Shown in pieces: positions 24,864 to 33,342 of a stretch of DNA of 64,000 bases. How positions within the stretch are numbered: position 1 is the stretch's first letter; the number at the start of each line of letters is the position of its first letter. The stretch is from the NCBI GenBank assembly GCA_964553925.1, contig CAZKNR010000472.1, positions 1-64,000 on the forward strand, given 5' to 3'. Below the pieces are notes generated by a model, which saw only the letters and a list, made by a program, of their open reading frames with translations, had not been told where the DNA came from and searched no databases. The position numbers were made by a program, and so were the translations under genes. The stretch comes from DAISKN01 sp964553925. GTDB lineage: Bacteria > Acidobacteriota > Vicinamibacteria > Marinacidobacterales > SMYC01.

Positions 24864-26273
24864 ATGCGTAAGCTTCTGGCGACGATCCTGGCTCTGCCTC
24901 TGCTCGCCTCCGGTGCTTTTGCCGCTTATCGAGTTCTCGAGAGAGACTATCGCTACCATGAGCTCATCCGGCTCGGCGACCGCCTGCTCGAAGGCGATCT
25001 GCCCGTCGAGGCGTCGCGAAGCTACGGCACCGCGATGGCGCTGAAACCGAACGAGCCGCTGGCTTATGTGAAGCGCGCCGACGCCGAGCGCCGTCAGGGA
25101 AACCTTCCACGCGCGCTCGAAGACGTCGAGAAAGCGGGGGCGCTTTCGGACGACGTCCTCCTCGTGTCCTCCCGGCTCGCGGAGCTTCTCTACGAGAGCG
25201 GGCGGTTCGATGAAGCTGCCGTCCATTACGAGAAGGTCCTCGCCCTCGTTCCCGACTCGCCGGGAGTGCTCTACCAGCTCGGCCTCGCCCACTTTCGCGC
25301 CGGGCGCGCCGCGGAAGCCATCGACGCCTTGAGCGGCGCCGCGGATCGTCGGCACGATTTCTGGGAGGCGTACTACTTGAGGGGTGCCGTCTTTCTCTCC
25401 ATCGGAGGCGCCTCCGAAGCGGAGAGCGATTTCAGAACGGCGCTCGACCTCGCGCCCGACGCGGGTCTCGCCCGGGAAGCTCTCACCGAGCTATACCTCG
25501 ACCAGAGCGAGCCCGAGAAGGCACTGGCGCTCGTCGAGGACGAGATCGCGGCCCGCCCCGACGAAGCCCGAACGTATCTCCGCCTCGCCGACGTCCATCA
25601 CCTCTCCGGCCGCAACGCCGACGCCATCGAAGCCGTTGGGCAGGCGCTCGACAGGGACGGAAACCTCCCCGAGGCTTACCTCCGCCTGGGAGAGCTCTGG
25701 CTCGACGAGGCCGTCGAGCGCGGGGACACAGTGGCGGCGGAAAAAGCACTCGCCGCCCTTTCGACCGTGGCGAAAATGGACCCTTCGAGCGGCGCCGCCG
25801 CTCTGGCGCTAGGAAGGGCGCATCTCGCGCTCGGCAACGAAGAACGGGGCTTTGCCGAGCTGCAGCGGGCCAGCCAGGCGACTCCCGTGCCCGCGGAAGC
25901 CCTGCGGCTCCTCGGGGATCTCTACCGAGCGAGAAGAACCCCGACAGAAGCCGTCACCGCCTACCACGTCTACCTCAAGCTGAGCGGCGACTCCGCGGTA
26001 GTGCTCGAACAGCTTGGCGACGCCTATGTCGAAAGCGGAAATCCGCTGATGGCCGCGGAAGTCTACCTGCGGCTCGGAGCACTCGATCCGCGTCGCGTGA
26101 CGCCACTGGTGAAGGCCGCGCGGGCGTACCTCATTGTCGGTGACCGCGAATCCGCCGAGAAAACCTGCCGCCGAGGCCTCGCGGCGAACCCGGAGAACCA
26201 GGCTCTGACCGAGCTTCTCGCCGAAACCCGCCTTCGCCCTTCGGGCTCCGGCGAGGCAAGCCGAGCCCGGTGA
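24864..26273 (+). CDS. Tetratricopeptide-repeat protein
   Basis: A 469-residue protein with an N-terminal hydrophobic segment (about 1-22, signal or anchor) followed by roughly twelve TPR units from about residue 30 to 455, for example YVKRADAERRQGNLPRALED and VLYQLGLAHFRAGRAAEA. TPRs form a superhelical scaffold for protein binding. The partner is unknown. Its last codons lie in a REP-like hairpin (26229-26253), and its stop overlaps the GTG start of the next gene (GTGA), so the two are translationally coupled. Confidence 0.87.
   Translation: MRKLLATILALPLLASGAFAAYRVLERDYRYHELIRLGDRLLEGDLPVEASRSYGTAMALKPNEPLAYVKRADAERRQGNLPRALEDVEKAGALSDDVLLVSSRLAELLYESGRFDEAAVHYEKVLALVPDSPGVLYQLGLAHFRAGRAAEAIDALSGAADRRHDFWEAYYLRGAVFLSIGGASEAESDFRTALDLAPDAGLAREALTELYLDQSEPEKALALVEDEIAARPDEARTYLRLADVHHLSGRNADAIEAVGQALDRDGNLPEAYLRLGELWLDEAVERGDTVAAEKALAALSTVAKMDPSSGAAALALGRAHLALGNEERGFAELQRASQATPVPAEALRLLGDLYRARRTPTEAVTAYHVYLKLSGDSAVVLEQLGDAYVESGNPLMAAEVYLRLGALDPRRVTPLVKAARAYLIVGDRESAEKTCRRGLAANPENQALTELLAETRLRPSGSGEASRAR
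26229..26253. repeat. REP-like hairpin inside the end of the TPR gene
   Basis: CGCC-TTC-GCCC-TTC-GGGC-TCC-GGCG matches the layout of the hairpins at 15116-15178. It is read as coding sequence (RLRPSGSGE) at the TPR gene's 3' end, suggesting the repeat was inserted or extended into the frame. Confidence 0.5.
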
Positions 26274-26986
26274 CCGCGACCGCCGAGATCCTCGCGGTCT
26301 TTGCCCGGGCTCCCGAGCTCGGCAGGGTCAAGACCAGGCTTTGTCCTCCATTCACTGCTGATGAAGCGGTGCGCTTCCACCGGGCTGTCCTGGAGGACAC
26401 CCTCGATCACCTCGGGAAGGTGACTCGCCCCGACCTCTCCCGAGTGCTCCTGCTGAGCCGCCCGCTCCTGCAGGCGACGGATCTCGACGTGCCTCGAGGG
26501 TGGACGGTTGGCATTCAATCGCCGGGGGATCTCGGGGCCAAGCTCGCGAGCTTTTTCTATGGCGCCTTTCGCCGGGAAGTGCTTCGCGTGGTGGTCGTCG
26601 GATGCGACAGCCCGACGCTCCCGCTCGAAGTCGTCCACGATGCCTTCGAGGATCTCTCCCGTGTCGACGTCACACTGGGTCCCGCCGCCGACGGCGGTTA
26701 CTACCTCATCGGCACCCGTCTCTTTCTACCAGATCTGTTTCGCGGTATCTCCTGGGGGACGGAAAACGTGCTGAGGCAAACGAGGGACGTTCTCGACAAG
26801 CTCGGCCATCGCTACCACCTCCTCATCCCCTGGTACGACGTGGACCGGCCCTCCGACCTCGAGAAGCTCCGCGAGGAAATCAGGTACCTGCAACGCGCCC
26901 ACCCGGAGCTCGTACCACGGCGCGCGGCAGCCGCGATGCCAGCCGTCGAGGACTCCGAGTTCTCATTGGGCCCGGAGTTCGATTGA
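26270..26986 (+). CDS. DUF2064/TIGR04282-family glycosyltransferase
   Basis: A 238-residue GT-A-fold protein of the family annotated as TIGR04282 arsenosugar-type glycosyltransferases. Visible hallmarks are the nucleotide-sugar binding start FARAPELGRVKTRL (about 11-24), VGCDSPTLP near the metal-binding position, and GPAADGGYYLIG. A C-terminal DVDRPSDLE motif follows. The arsenosugar link is a family label only; no arsenic genes are nearby. The GTG start overlaps the TPR gene stop by 4 nt. Confidence 0.85.
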   Translation: MTATAEILAVFARAPELGRVKTRLCPPFTADEAVRFHRAVLEDTLDHLGKVTRPDLSRVLLLSRPLLQATDLDVPRGWTVGIQSPGDLGAKLASFFYGAFRREVLRVVVVGCDSPTLPLEVVHDAFEDLSRVDVTLGPAADGGYYLIGTRLFLPDLFRGISWGTENVLRQTRDVLDKLGHRYHLLIPWYDVDRPSDLEKLREEIRYLQRAHPELVPRRAAAAMPAVEDSEFSLGPEFD

Positions 26987-27054
26987 ACCGAATCACGGGG
27001 AACGGGGGCGTTTTTTCTTGGTTCGTTCCTCGAGAAATCGCGGGAAGCTCTAAG

Positions 27055-27813
27055 TTAGAGGTCGTAGGCCAGCGCAATGCGTTGAACTATTTCCGCAACG
27101 GTGTTGCTCAGCTTGAGCGAGCTCGGATCGAGTGAGCGATCCACCGCAAGGCCGTCGAGAAAGCGTTTCAGATCGTCGCCGATCCTTGCTGCGATTGGTA
27201 TGCGCGCTTCTGGCGTAAGCAACTGCGCCAGCCGCATCACGTCGTTCGCGTGTTTGCGGATGGTCTTCGTGTCCACGGTTTCGCCCTTCGCGTGGCGCGA
27301 ATTGAGGTCCAGCCACGCACTGGCCTTGAGCGGGATGAGTCGATCCTCGCCGACCCAGGGCAGACCGTCAGACTCCTTGCGCCCCTCCACGATGAAGGCG
27401 TAGTACTCGTCGTCGAGCAGGATCGCGGATAAACTGGTCACGGCTTCGTCGAGCAGGATCGGCGTGAGGCGACTGCCTTCGGCGAGCTTCATCCCATCGG
27501 GCGCTCGACAGAACAACTCCAGCATGACAGGGAAGCGTTCGTTCGCCGGTTTTTGAAAACGATAGAACATCGGTTTGCCGGTGTCGCTGGCCTGTCGAAT
27601 TTCGTAGCGCCCCTCCTCCACGAATTCCCAGAACACTTCGCCGAACCCTGCTTTGAGGGCTTCAACGTGAAGGACGATGTCGAGATCCTTCGTCGCGCGG
27701 AACTCGAGCCCGGCCTCCTCCATCGCCAGGGTCGCGGCCGTACCGCCGATCAACACGAATTGATCGACGTAGTCGGCAAAGTGCTCCCGAAACATGTCGA
27801 GCCCCCTCACCAT
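27055..27813 (-). CDS. AbiEii-like nucleotidyltransferase (candidate type IV toxin)
   Basis: A 252-residue protein with the nucleotidyltransferase core: LIGGTAATLAM (GG at 23-24) followed by a T-x-DLDIVL stretch with metal-binding Asp43 and Asp45. A helical C-terminal half follows. It resembles AbiEii/AbiGii toxin-family proteins that transfer nucleotides to tRNA or other targets and arrest growth. It overlaps the upstream winged-helix gene by 7 nt and has an AAGGAG ribosome site, a typical toxin-after-antitoxin layout. By eye, codon use looks less GC-extreme than in the neighbours, consistent with an acquired module. Confidence 0.78.
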   Translation of the reverse strand: MVRGLDMFREHFADYVDQFVLIGGTAATLAMEEAGLEFRATKDLDIVLHVEALKAGFGEVFWEFVEEGRYEIRQASDTGKPMFYRFQKPANERFPVMLELFCRAPDGMKLAEGSRLTPILLDEAVTSLSAILLDDEYYAFIVEGRKESDGLPWVGEDRLIPLKASAWLDLNSRHAKGETVDTKTIRKHANDVMRLAQLLTPEARIPIAARIGDDLKRFLDGLAVDRSLDPSSLKLSNTVAEIVQRIALAYDL

Positions 27814-28790
27814 GGAAAGCGCTCCTTCAACTCCTCAAGCGCGAGTTGAACGCGCTCATCGGACTCGTCCTGCAGACTGAGCGTCAGGGAAAGCGGATCC
27901 ACCGTCTCGCTGTCCGGGACTAGCGCGGGGTTGTAGCGCCATAGCTGCCACTCACAGGCACCTGGCAGCTGCTCTGACAGGGTCTCAATGCCGGTCTCGG
28001 TCGCCGCTTTCCACTGCGCCGGGCTGACTGCGTGAATAGGCCATTGCGGTTCACCAAGCATCGAATATCGTGCCAAGGCGCTCAGGCCTGCCAAGCGAAC
28101 GTGGGGTGGCTTCAATTTGGGGATGGCGTGCGCCCAGATCCGCCTCCTTACGGGGCTGCGCAACAACGGCTTCGCATGGGCCCAAGTGTCCGCGGCGGTA
28201 CGCTCCATATGCAGCCATCGCGCCCTGCCCTCGGTGCGCAGCGTTCCGATACCGGCTGCGGTCAACTCCTTGACCGCGCGAGAGAGCGTCATCGCGGTAT
28301 AGCCCATCTCGGTGACGACTTCTCCGGGCTGCCAATCAGCCCGCCAAGGTTTCCGCAGCAGGATGGTGATGAGCATCGCCTGCGTCGCCGGACTCAGCGC
28401 TCTGTCCCGCACCGGTGGGCGCTGACGAAAGTATTCGCGCAAGTCGATTCCGAGGTCCGGCAGATAGAGCTGGTTTCCCGGCACGATGAACGGCACCTTC
28501 TGCTCGATCAGACGCTTTCGCTCATAGGAAGCCAGCGCGCCGGTGACGTAGACGACGGGATGTCCGGTCAGTCCCCTCAGCTTGTCCAACTGGCTTCGGA
28601 GATTGGCCAGGGCAGGTCTGTTTGCCCGCCGGTCAATCGCAAGCAAGATCGGGCGATCCCACAGCTTCAACTCTCGAATTTCGAACTCATCCTGGAGGAA
28701 ATACGGCAGTCTGTCGGCCCCCGCCCACGCGCGGACCTTGGGAGCAATACCCAAGGTGCCGTGGAGATACTCCTGCACGGCGGTCTCCAT
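27807..28790 (-). CDS. Winged-helix regulator, AbiEi-like candidate antitoxin
   Basis: A protein of about 327 residues. The centre (roughly 145-195) forms a winged helix (EVVTEMGYTAMTLSRAVKELTAAGI followed by a TEGRARWLHM wing). The N-terminal domain has alternating beta segments and resembles uncharacterised AbiE-associated antitoxins. The C-terminal half has no clear match. ATG at 28790 is favoured; GTG at 28820 is an in-frame alternative that would nearly abut the palindromic operator. It precedes and overlaps the nucleotidyltransferase gene. The antitoxin role comes from the pairing and the operator, not from a strong domain hit. Confidence 0.68.
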   Translation of the reverse strand: METAVQEYLHGTLGIAPKVRAWAGADRLPYFLQDEFEIRELKLWDRPILLAIDRRANRPALANLRSQLDKLRGLTGHPVVYVTGALASYERKRLIEQKVPFIVPGNQLYLPDLGIDLREYFRQRPPVRDRALSPATQAMLITILLRKPWRADWQPGEVVTEMGYTAMTLSRAVKELTAAGIGTLRTEGRARWLHMERTAADTWAHAKPLLRSPVRRRIWAHAIPKLKPPHVRLAGLSALARYSMLGEPQWPIHAVSPAQWKAATETGIETLSEQLPGACEWQLWRYNPALVPDSETVDPLSLTLSLQDESDERVQLALEELKERFPW

Positions 28791-28827
28791 GGTTCGCGTC
28801 GGGCTGCCAACTACTAACACGATAAAC

Positions 28828-28856
28828 GCACGATAACATAAACGATGTTATCGTGC
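28828..28856 (-). promoter_or_regulatory. Palindromic operator overlapping the AbiE-like promoter
   Basis: GCACGATAACAT (28828-28839) and ATGTTATCGTGC (28845-28856) form perfect 12-bp arms around a 5-nt centre. A third CACGATAA half-site is at 28818-28825. On the minus strand a possible -35 TTGCAC and -10 TATCGT with 17-nt spacing fall in and around the palindrome. Negative autoregulation by the winged-helix protein is inferred; AbiEi antitoxins are known to bind inverted repeats. Confidence 0.65.
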
Positions 28857-28866
28857 AATTTCGTCT

Positions 28867-28903
28867 TATCCCCCTATCTCCTCCCATCCCCCTTATCCCC
28901 CCT
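28867..28903. repeat. Pyrimidine-rich repeat related to the 33255 element
   Basis: A CT-rich tract containing ATCCCCCTATCTCCTCCC and ATCCCCCTTATCCCCC. Its reverse complement shares GGAGGAGATAGGG-GAT with the terminal-inverted-repeat element at 33255-33333, so it may be a partial or decayed copy. It lies between the AbiE-like operator and the Asp-box gene. Confidence 0.4.
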
Positions 28904-28947
28904 GCAATCGGATTCTCTTGATTTTTTGAGGAAGTCCGAGTGAAGCG

Positions 28948-31900
28948 CTAGGGCACGATCCGCATCGGGCCGAGGGCTTTGAGCTTCGCGTTGAGCTCTT
29001 CCAGGGAGGTCCGGATCGCGTCCTCCAGTCCCTGCAGGGCTTCTTCTGAGCGCGTTTCGAGGAAACGAAGGCGTTCGCGCTGGACGGGAGTCGGGCCGTT
29101 TAGAGTTCCCTGCTGGACGTCCGTTCCCTCGAGCTCGCCGAAGAGGCTTCTCGCTTGAACGGCGAGGCTCGGGTCCCGGAAGCTCGACCCTTCTAGGGAG
29201 ATCGGCTTTCGCGCTTCCTCGAGCTTCGCCCGGGTCGATTCCAGAAGCTCGGTCAACTCCGTGCTCAGAACGGACGCGAGGTACTGCTTTACCGGATCGA
29301 GCTTCGATAGAACCGCACTCCCGCGGGATGCCCCTTCCTGGAGTCGGGCGCGGAGCCCGTTCACCTCCCGAAGGAAACGGTACCGCTCCTCGAATTCACG
29401 TGGCTCGATCGAAAGCCGCGGGTCGAGCAGGACCTCGACGAAAGTCTTGCGGCGCTCGGAGCCGGCGACGAGGGCGACCTCATAGCGGCCCGGCGGCACC
29501 AACGGGCCTCTCCCCCGCGGAACGTCTTTCGGTCCCTCCGCTCTCAGGTCCCAGGCCGCTCTTTGGAAGCCGGCGCCCGCGGGTCCCTCGAGCTTCCGCA
29601 CGAGATTCCCCGCGGCGTCCGAAATCTCAACCTCGACTCTCTCCGCGGGTTGCGCCAGGTGGTACGTGACAAGCGCGCCGAACTCCGGATTCTCGCCGAC
29701 GAACTGCCTCTGGGCCCCGTAGCTCTCGTGCTTCCAGGGTAGAAAGGCCGTCGCCTTCCGGACGTCGAACAGCTGTACCGCATCTCCTCCGGGACGGTGC
29801 TGCTCGAGAGCGGTGACGTCGTCGAGGATGTAGATCGACCGGCCGTGGGTCCCGACGACGAGGTCGTTGTCGCGCGGGTGGATCGTGACGTCATCCACGG
29901 GGACCGTCGGGAGGCCTCCTTTCATGCGAAGCCATTTCTCGCCCCGATCGAAGCTCGCGAAAAGGCCGGTCTCGGTGCCGGCGAACAGGAGGTCGGGGTT
30001 TCGAGGATGCTCGAAAACGACGTTCACCCAGCCGAGCCGCGGAAGCCCCGCGTCGAGGGCGCGAAAGCTACGCCCGAAGTCCTCGGTCACGAAAACATAC
30101 GGAGCGAAGTCCCCGAGCTGATGGCGGTCGAAGCTCACGTACGCCCGGCCGCTCGACCTGTGAGAGGCGACGATGCGGCTCACCGTCGCCCGTTTGGGAT
30201 CGAATCCGCGGAGGTTTCCCTCGAGCGGCTCGAACGTCTTTCCCCCGTCGCGGCTGAGCTGGACCCGGCCATCATCGGTTCCGGCGTAGAGGATCGAAGC
30301 GTCTAGAGGCGACTCCGCGATCGTCGTGAGCGTTCCCCAGTCGTCGACGCCGTCGTTGCGCGAAAGCGTCGCCTCGTCCGGGAACGAGCCCATGATCGGA
30401 AGCTCGTCCCGGTCCTCGTTCCACGTCAGGTCCGGGCTGAGAAGCCAGGTATCGCCTCTGTCGTTCGACGTGAAGAGCCGGTTCCCCCCGAGGTAGAGAG
30501 CTCCCCCTTCGTGGCGCGACAGCAGGATCGGCGAGGTCCAGTGGAAGCGGTAGTCGTCCTCTTCCGCTCCCGCGTCCGGCCGGATCGATTTTCGATCGCC
30601 GGTCCTGCGGTCGAGGCGGACGATGTTGCCTCCCTGGGACGAGGTGAAGATCGTCGCCCCCTCGCTGGGGTCGGCTTGCTGGTACATCCCATCGCCGAAA
30701 TTGATCTGACGCCAGTCCTCGTTGAGGATTCCGATGTAGTTGCGGGTAGCGCTCGGCCCGAACCACGAGTGGTTGTCCTGCAACCCTCCGTAGATGTTGT
30801 AGGGCGTTTCCATGTCGACGGCGACGGAGTAGAACTGAGCGAGCGGGATGTTGTTCACCTTGTCCCAGTGCCGGCCGCGATCCCAGCTGACGTAGAGACC
30901 GCCGTCGCCGCCGAGAACGAGGTGAAGGGAGTTGTTCGGATCGATCCAGAGGCCGTGATGATCTCCGTGAACGCCCACGTCGTACGTGGGCGTCATCTCC
31001 TCGTTCTCGACGAACGTGGTGCCGCCATCGTCGGAGTAGAAGAACTCGGACCCGAGGACGTAGATCCGCTCGGCGGCGGCCGGATCCACGAAGATGTGGC
31101 TGTAGTACATCGGCCGCGGGTTCAAGCTCGAGACCTTCGTCCATTTCTCGCCGCGATCGGAGGAACGATAGACGCCTCCTTCCGTTTTGTGCTCGATGAT
31201 GGCGTAGACGATTCGCGGGTCGCCGCGGAACAGGTCCACCCCGATGCGGCCGAGGGGTCCTTTGGGGAGGCCGTTCTCGAGCCTCTTCCAGACGTCGCCG
31301 CCATCCGTCGTCTTGTAGAGACCGCCTCCCATGCCAGAACCGGAGAAACCCCAGGGTACGCGTCTTCTTTGATAGAGCGCCGCGTAGAGCACGCCGGGGT
31401 TCGTCGGATCCATGCTCAGATCGACGGCACCGGTGTCTTCGTCCACGAAGAGCACCTTCTCCCAGGTCTTTCCGGAATCCCGGGTCCGGAAGACGCCGCG
31501 CTCGTCACCGGGTGCCCAGAGCGGTCCGAGCGCAGCGACGTAGACGAGACCGGGGTCGCGCGGATGCACCACGACCTCGCCGATGTGACCCGTGCGCTCG
31601 AGGCCCATGTGCTGGAACGTGGCGCCTCCGTCCTCCGACTTGTAGACGCCATAGCCGAAGCTCGAGCTCTGGCGGTTGTTCGGTTCTCCCGTTCCGACCC
31701 ACAAGACTTCGGGGTCGGACGGCGCAATGGCTATGTCGCCAATCGACGAGGTTTCGTGGCCGTCGAAGATCGACTGCCACGTCGTCCCCATGTTGACGCT
31801 CTTCCAGACTCCGCCGGAGGCCGCGCCGACGTAGAGGACCCAAGGCCGGTCTTCGTGCGCCGTGACCACGTCGATCCTCCCCCCCATCACGGCGGGCCCG

Positions 31901-32019
31901 ATCGAACGGAGACGGAGATCGTCGAATTCCGGAAGCGGGCGCGGATCCTCGGTTGCTCCCGGCGCGGGAAGGGCGTAGAGGAGTGCTCCGACGGCGACTG
32001 CGATTCCCAAAGCATTCAT
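28948..32019 (-). CDS. Large secreted VPS10/Asp-box (BNR) beta-propeller protein
   Basis: A 1023-residue secreted protein. A signal peptide (about 1-22) is followed by many Asp-box repeats of the form S.DGG.TW: SEDGGATF, TRDSGKTW, TTDGGDVW, SSDRGEKW, SDDGGTTF, SWDRGRHW, SNDRGDTW, SRDGGKTF and SFDRGEKW, spread over about 70-720. This is the sortilin/VPS10-like propeller often annotated as glycosyl hydrolase, but no hydrolase catalytic residues were identified. A beta-sandwich (about 770-870) and a helical coiled C-terminus (about 880-1020) follow. The ATG has AAGGAA upstream. Confidence 0.88.
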   Translation of the reverse strand: MNALGIAVAVGALLYALPAPGATEDPRPLPEFDDLRLRSIGPAVMGGRIDVVTAHEDRPWVLYVGAASGGVWKSVNMGTTWQSIFDGHETSSIGDIAIAPSDPEVLWVGTGEPNNRQSSSFGYGVYKSEDGGATFQHMGLERTGHIGEVVVHPRDPGLVYVAALGPLWAPGDERGVFRTRDSGKTWEKVLFVDEDTGAVDLSMDPTNPGVLYAALYQRRRVPWGFSGSGMGGGLYKTTDGGDVWKRLENGLPKGPLGRIGVDLFRGDPRIVYAIIEHKTEGGVYRSSDRGEKWTKVSSLNPRPMYYSHIFVDPAAAERIYVLGSEFFYSDDGGTTFVENEEMTPTYDVGVHGDHHGLWIDPNNSLHLVLGGDGGLYVSWDRGRHWDKVNNIPLAQFYSVAVDMETPYNIYGGLQDNHSWFGPSATRNYIGILNEDWRQINFGDGMYQQADPSEGATIFTSSQGGNIVRLDRRTGDRKSIRPDAGAEEDDYRFHWTSPILLSRHEGGALYLGGNRLFTSNDRGDTWLLSPDLTWNEDRDELPIMGSFPDEATLSRNDGVDDWGTLTTIAESPLDASILYAGTDDGRVQLSRDGGKTFEPLEGNLRGFDPKRATVSRIVASHRSSGRAYVSFDRHQLGDFAPYVFVTEDFGRSFRALDAGLPRLGWVNVVFEHPRNPDLLFAGTETGLFASFDRGEKWLRMKGGLPTVPVDDVTIHPRDNDLVVGTHGRSIYILDDVTALEQHRPGGDAVQLFDVRKATAFLPWKHESYGAQRQFVGENPEFGALVTYHLAQPAERVEVEISDAAGNLVRKLEGPAGAGFQRAAWDLRAEGPKDVPRGRGPLVPPGRYEVALVAGSERRKTFVEVLLDPRLSIEPREFEERYRFLREVNGLRARLQEGASRGSAVLSKLDPVKQYLASVLSTELTELLESTRAKLEEARKPISLEGSSFRDPSLAVQARSLFGELEGTDVQQGTLNGPTPVQRERLRFLETRSEEALQGLEDAIRTSLEELNAKLKALGPMRIVP

Positions 32020-32121
32020 AGAAAAAGTTCCTTGACCTCGGCGGTAATCTGTCCTATGTTCGCCGAACAGCCAAAAGGCGATCGTAGTTTGGCCACGGCT
32101 GGCAGCGGTGCCACTTACTGT

Positions 32122-32197
32122 GTGGTGAGGACGGCATTGGGGGGGAGCCGTGCGCCAGGATCCCTTCTATGTGTTGGGAAACTGCCGTCCTCACCGC
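32122..32197. repeat. 76-bp fold-back element with terminal inverted repeats
   Basis: GTGGTGAGGACGGC (32122-32135) pairs with GCCGTCCTCACCGC (32184-32197), 13 of 14 positions. The interior holds a run of seven G. A related element with GTGGTGAG ends and a G-run is at 57656-57769. It sits between two minus-strand genes, 7 nt from the stop of the sigma-54 regulator gene. No transposase is present. Confidence 0.55.
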
Positions 32198-32203
32198 ATC
32201 ACC

Positions 32204-33175
32204 TTAGATCGAATTCGCGGTCCTGGCCAGTCGATCCGCGCAGGCTCCGGCCGCGATGCCGTGCCTCTTGAGCTTGCGATAAAGACCTTGGCGCGAGATG
32301 CCGAGTACCCGCGCGGCATGGGTCCGATTCCCCCCGGAGCGCGCGAGAGCGTCGGCGAGGAGCCCCTTCTCGAAGGCCTCAGAAACCGACCGAAGACAGC
32401 CGGGTCCCGGCCGGCGCTTTCCGAAGGACAAGTGCTCGACGTCGATCGCAGGCGACCCGAGGGCGCGGACGAGGGCCTGCGTCAGCTCGTTCTCGAGCTC
32501 GCGGACATTGCCCGGCCAGTAATGCGAGAGAAGCGCCCTTTCGGCGTCGCCCGTCAAGCGCTTCAGCGCGATTCCAAGTCCTTTCGAGCGAGCGTCGAGG
32601 AAGTGCCGCGCCAGAGGAAGGATGTCCTCGGGCCGCTCCCGGAGAGCCGGGAGATGAACTCGCGCGACGCTCAGGCGGAAGCGAAGGTCGTGGCGGAACC
32701 GGCCGGCCGCCGCCTCCCCCTCCAGGTCTTTGTGCGTCGCCGCAACCAGGCGGAAATCCGACCGCCGCGACGAGGCTTCCCCCACGCGCCGGTACTCGTG
32801 CTCCTGGAGGGCACGCAGAAGGACGCTCTGCGCCCTCGGGCTCAAGTCTCCGACCTCGTCGAGGAACAACGTTCCCGTATCTGCCTCCTCTAGAAGCCCT
32901 TTTCGGGGGAATTGAGCGCCGGTGAAGGCTCCACGGGCGTGCCCGAAGAGCTCGGATTCAAGGAGGGTGTCCGGGATCGCCGCCGCGTTGATGGCGACGA
33001 ACGGGCGGCTCGCGCGCGGGCTCTTCCGGTGGATCCAACGGGCCACCAGTTCCTTCCCCGTCCCGCTCTCTCCGCCGATCAAGACCGGCACATCGCTGAA
33101 AGGAGCGAGCGCCTCGGCCTGCTGAAGCACTTCGCGCATCTTGTCGCTGGCAGCGACGATTCTCTCGGATAGCAT
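32204..33175 (-). CDS. Sigma-54 enhancer-binding regulator without a sensor domain
   Basis: A 323-residue AAA+ activator of sigma-54 RNA polymerase. The AAA+ domain starts almost at the N-terminus: Walker A GESGTGKE (35-42), the sigma-54 contact loop GAFTGA (82-87), Walker B GTLFLDEVGDL, and the R-finger region RFRHDLRFRL. The C-terminal Fis-type HTH is GGNRTHAARVLGISRQGLYRKL (about 282-303). No receiver, GAF or FHA domain precedes the AAA+ core, so control is probably by expression level or a partner in trans. A strong AAGGGGG ribosome site precedes the ATG. No sigma-54-type promoter was recognised nearby. Confidence 0.92.
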   Translation of the reverse strand: MLSERIVAASDKMREVLQQAEALAPFSDVPVLIGGESGTGKELVARWIHRKSPRASRPFVAINAAAIPDTLLESELFGHARGAFTGAQFPRKGLLEEADTGTLFLDEVGDLSPRAQSVLLRALQEHEYRRVGEASSRRSDFRLVAATHKDLEGEAAAGRFRHDLRFRLSVARVHLPALRERPEDILPLARHFLDARSKGLGIALKRLTGDAERALLSHYWPGNVRELENELTQALVRALGSPAIDVEHLSFGKRRPGPGCLRSVSEAFEKGLLADALARSGGNRTHAARVLGISRQGLYRKLKRHGIAAGACADRLARTANSI

Positions 33176-33254
33176 CTTCGTCCCCCTTCCCTACCCGAGT
33201 TTCTAAGACGAGTTTCAGGCGGGGAACCCGCACTGAGGAGCCCAAAATCCTTTG

Positions 33255-33333
33255 CAAGGGGGATACGGAGATAGGAGGAGATAGGGAGATAAAATTGGCC
33301 AATAGGTCCTGATTCATCTCCCCATCCCCCTTG
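33255..33333. repeat. 79-bp MITE-like element
   Basis: Perfect 10-bp terminal inverted repeats (CAAGGGGGAT at 33255-33264 and ATCCCCCTTG at 33324-33333), extendable to 18 bp with two mismatches, flank an AT-richer centre. The internal GGAGGAGATAGGGAGAT is shared with the tract at 28867-28903. It lies in the gap between the HAD gene and the sigma-54 regulator. Confidence 0.55.
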
Positions 33334-33342
33334 TATTTCTTC

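Noticed and set aside
26987..27054. Rho-independent terminator after the glycosyltransferase gene
   Set aside because: A T-run is present near 27011-27016, but no stable stem precedes it.
28867..28903. CRISPR-like repeat tract
   Set aside because: There are only a few short pyrimidine repeats with no constant spacers and no cas genes in the window.
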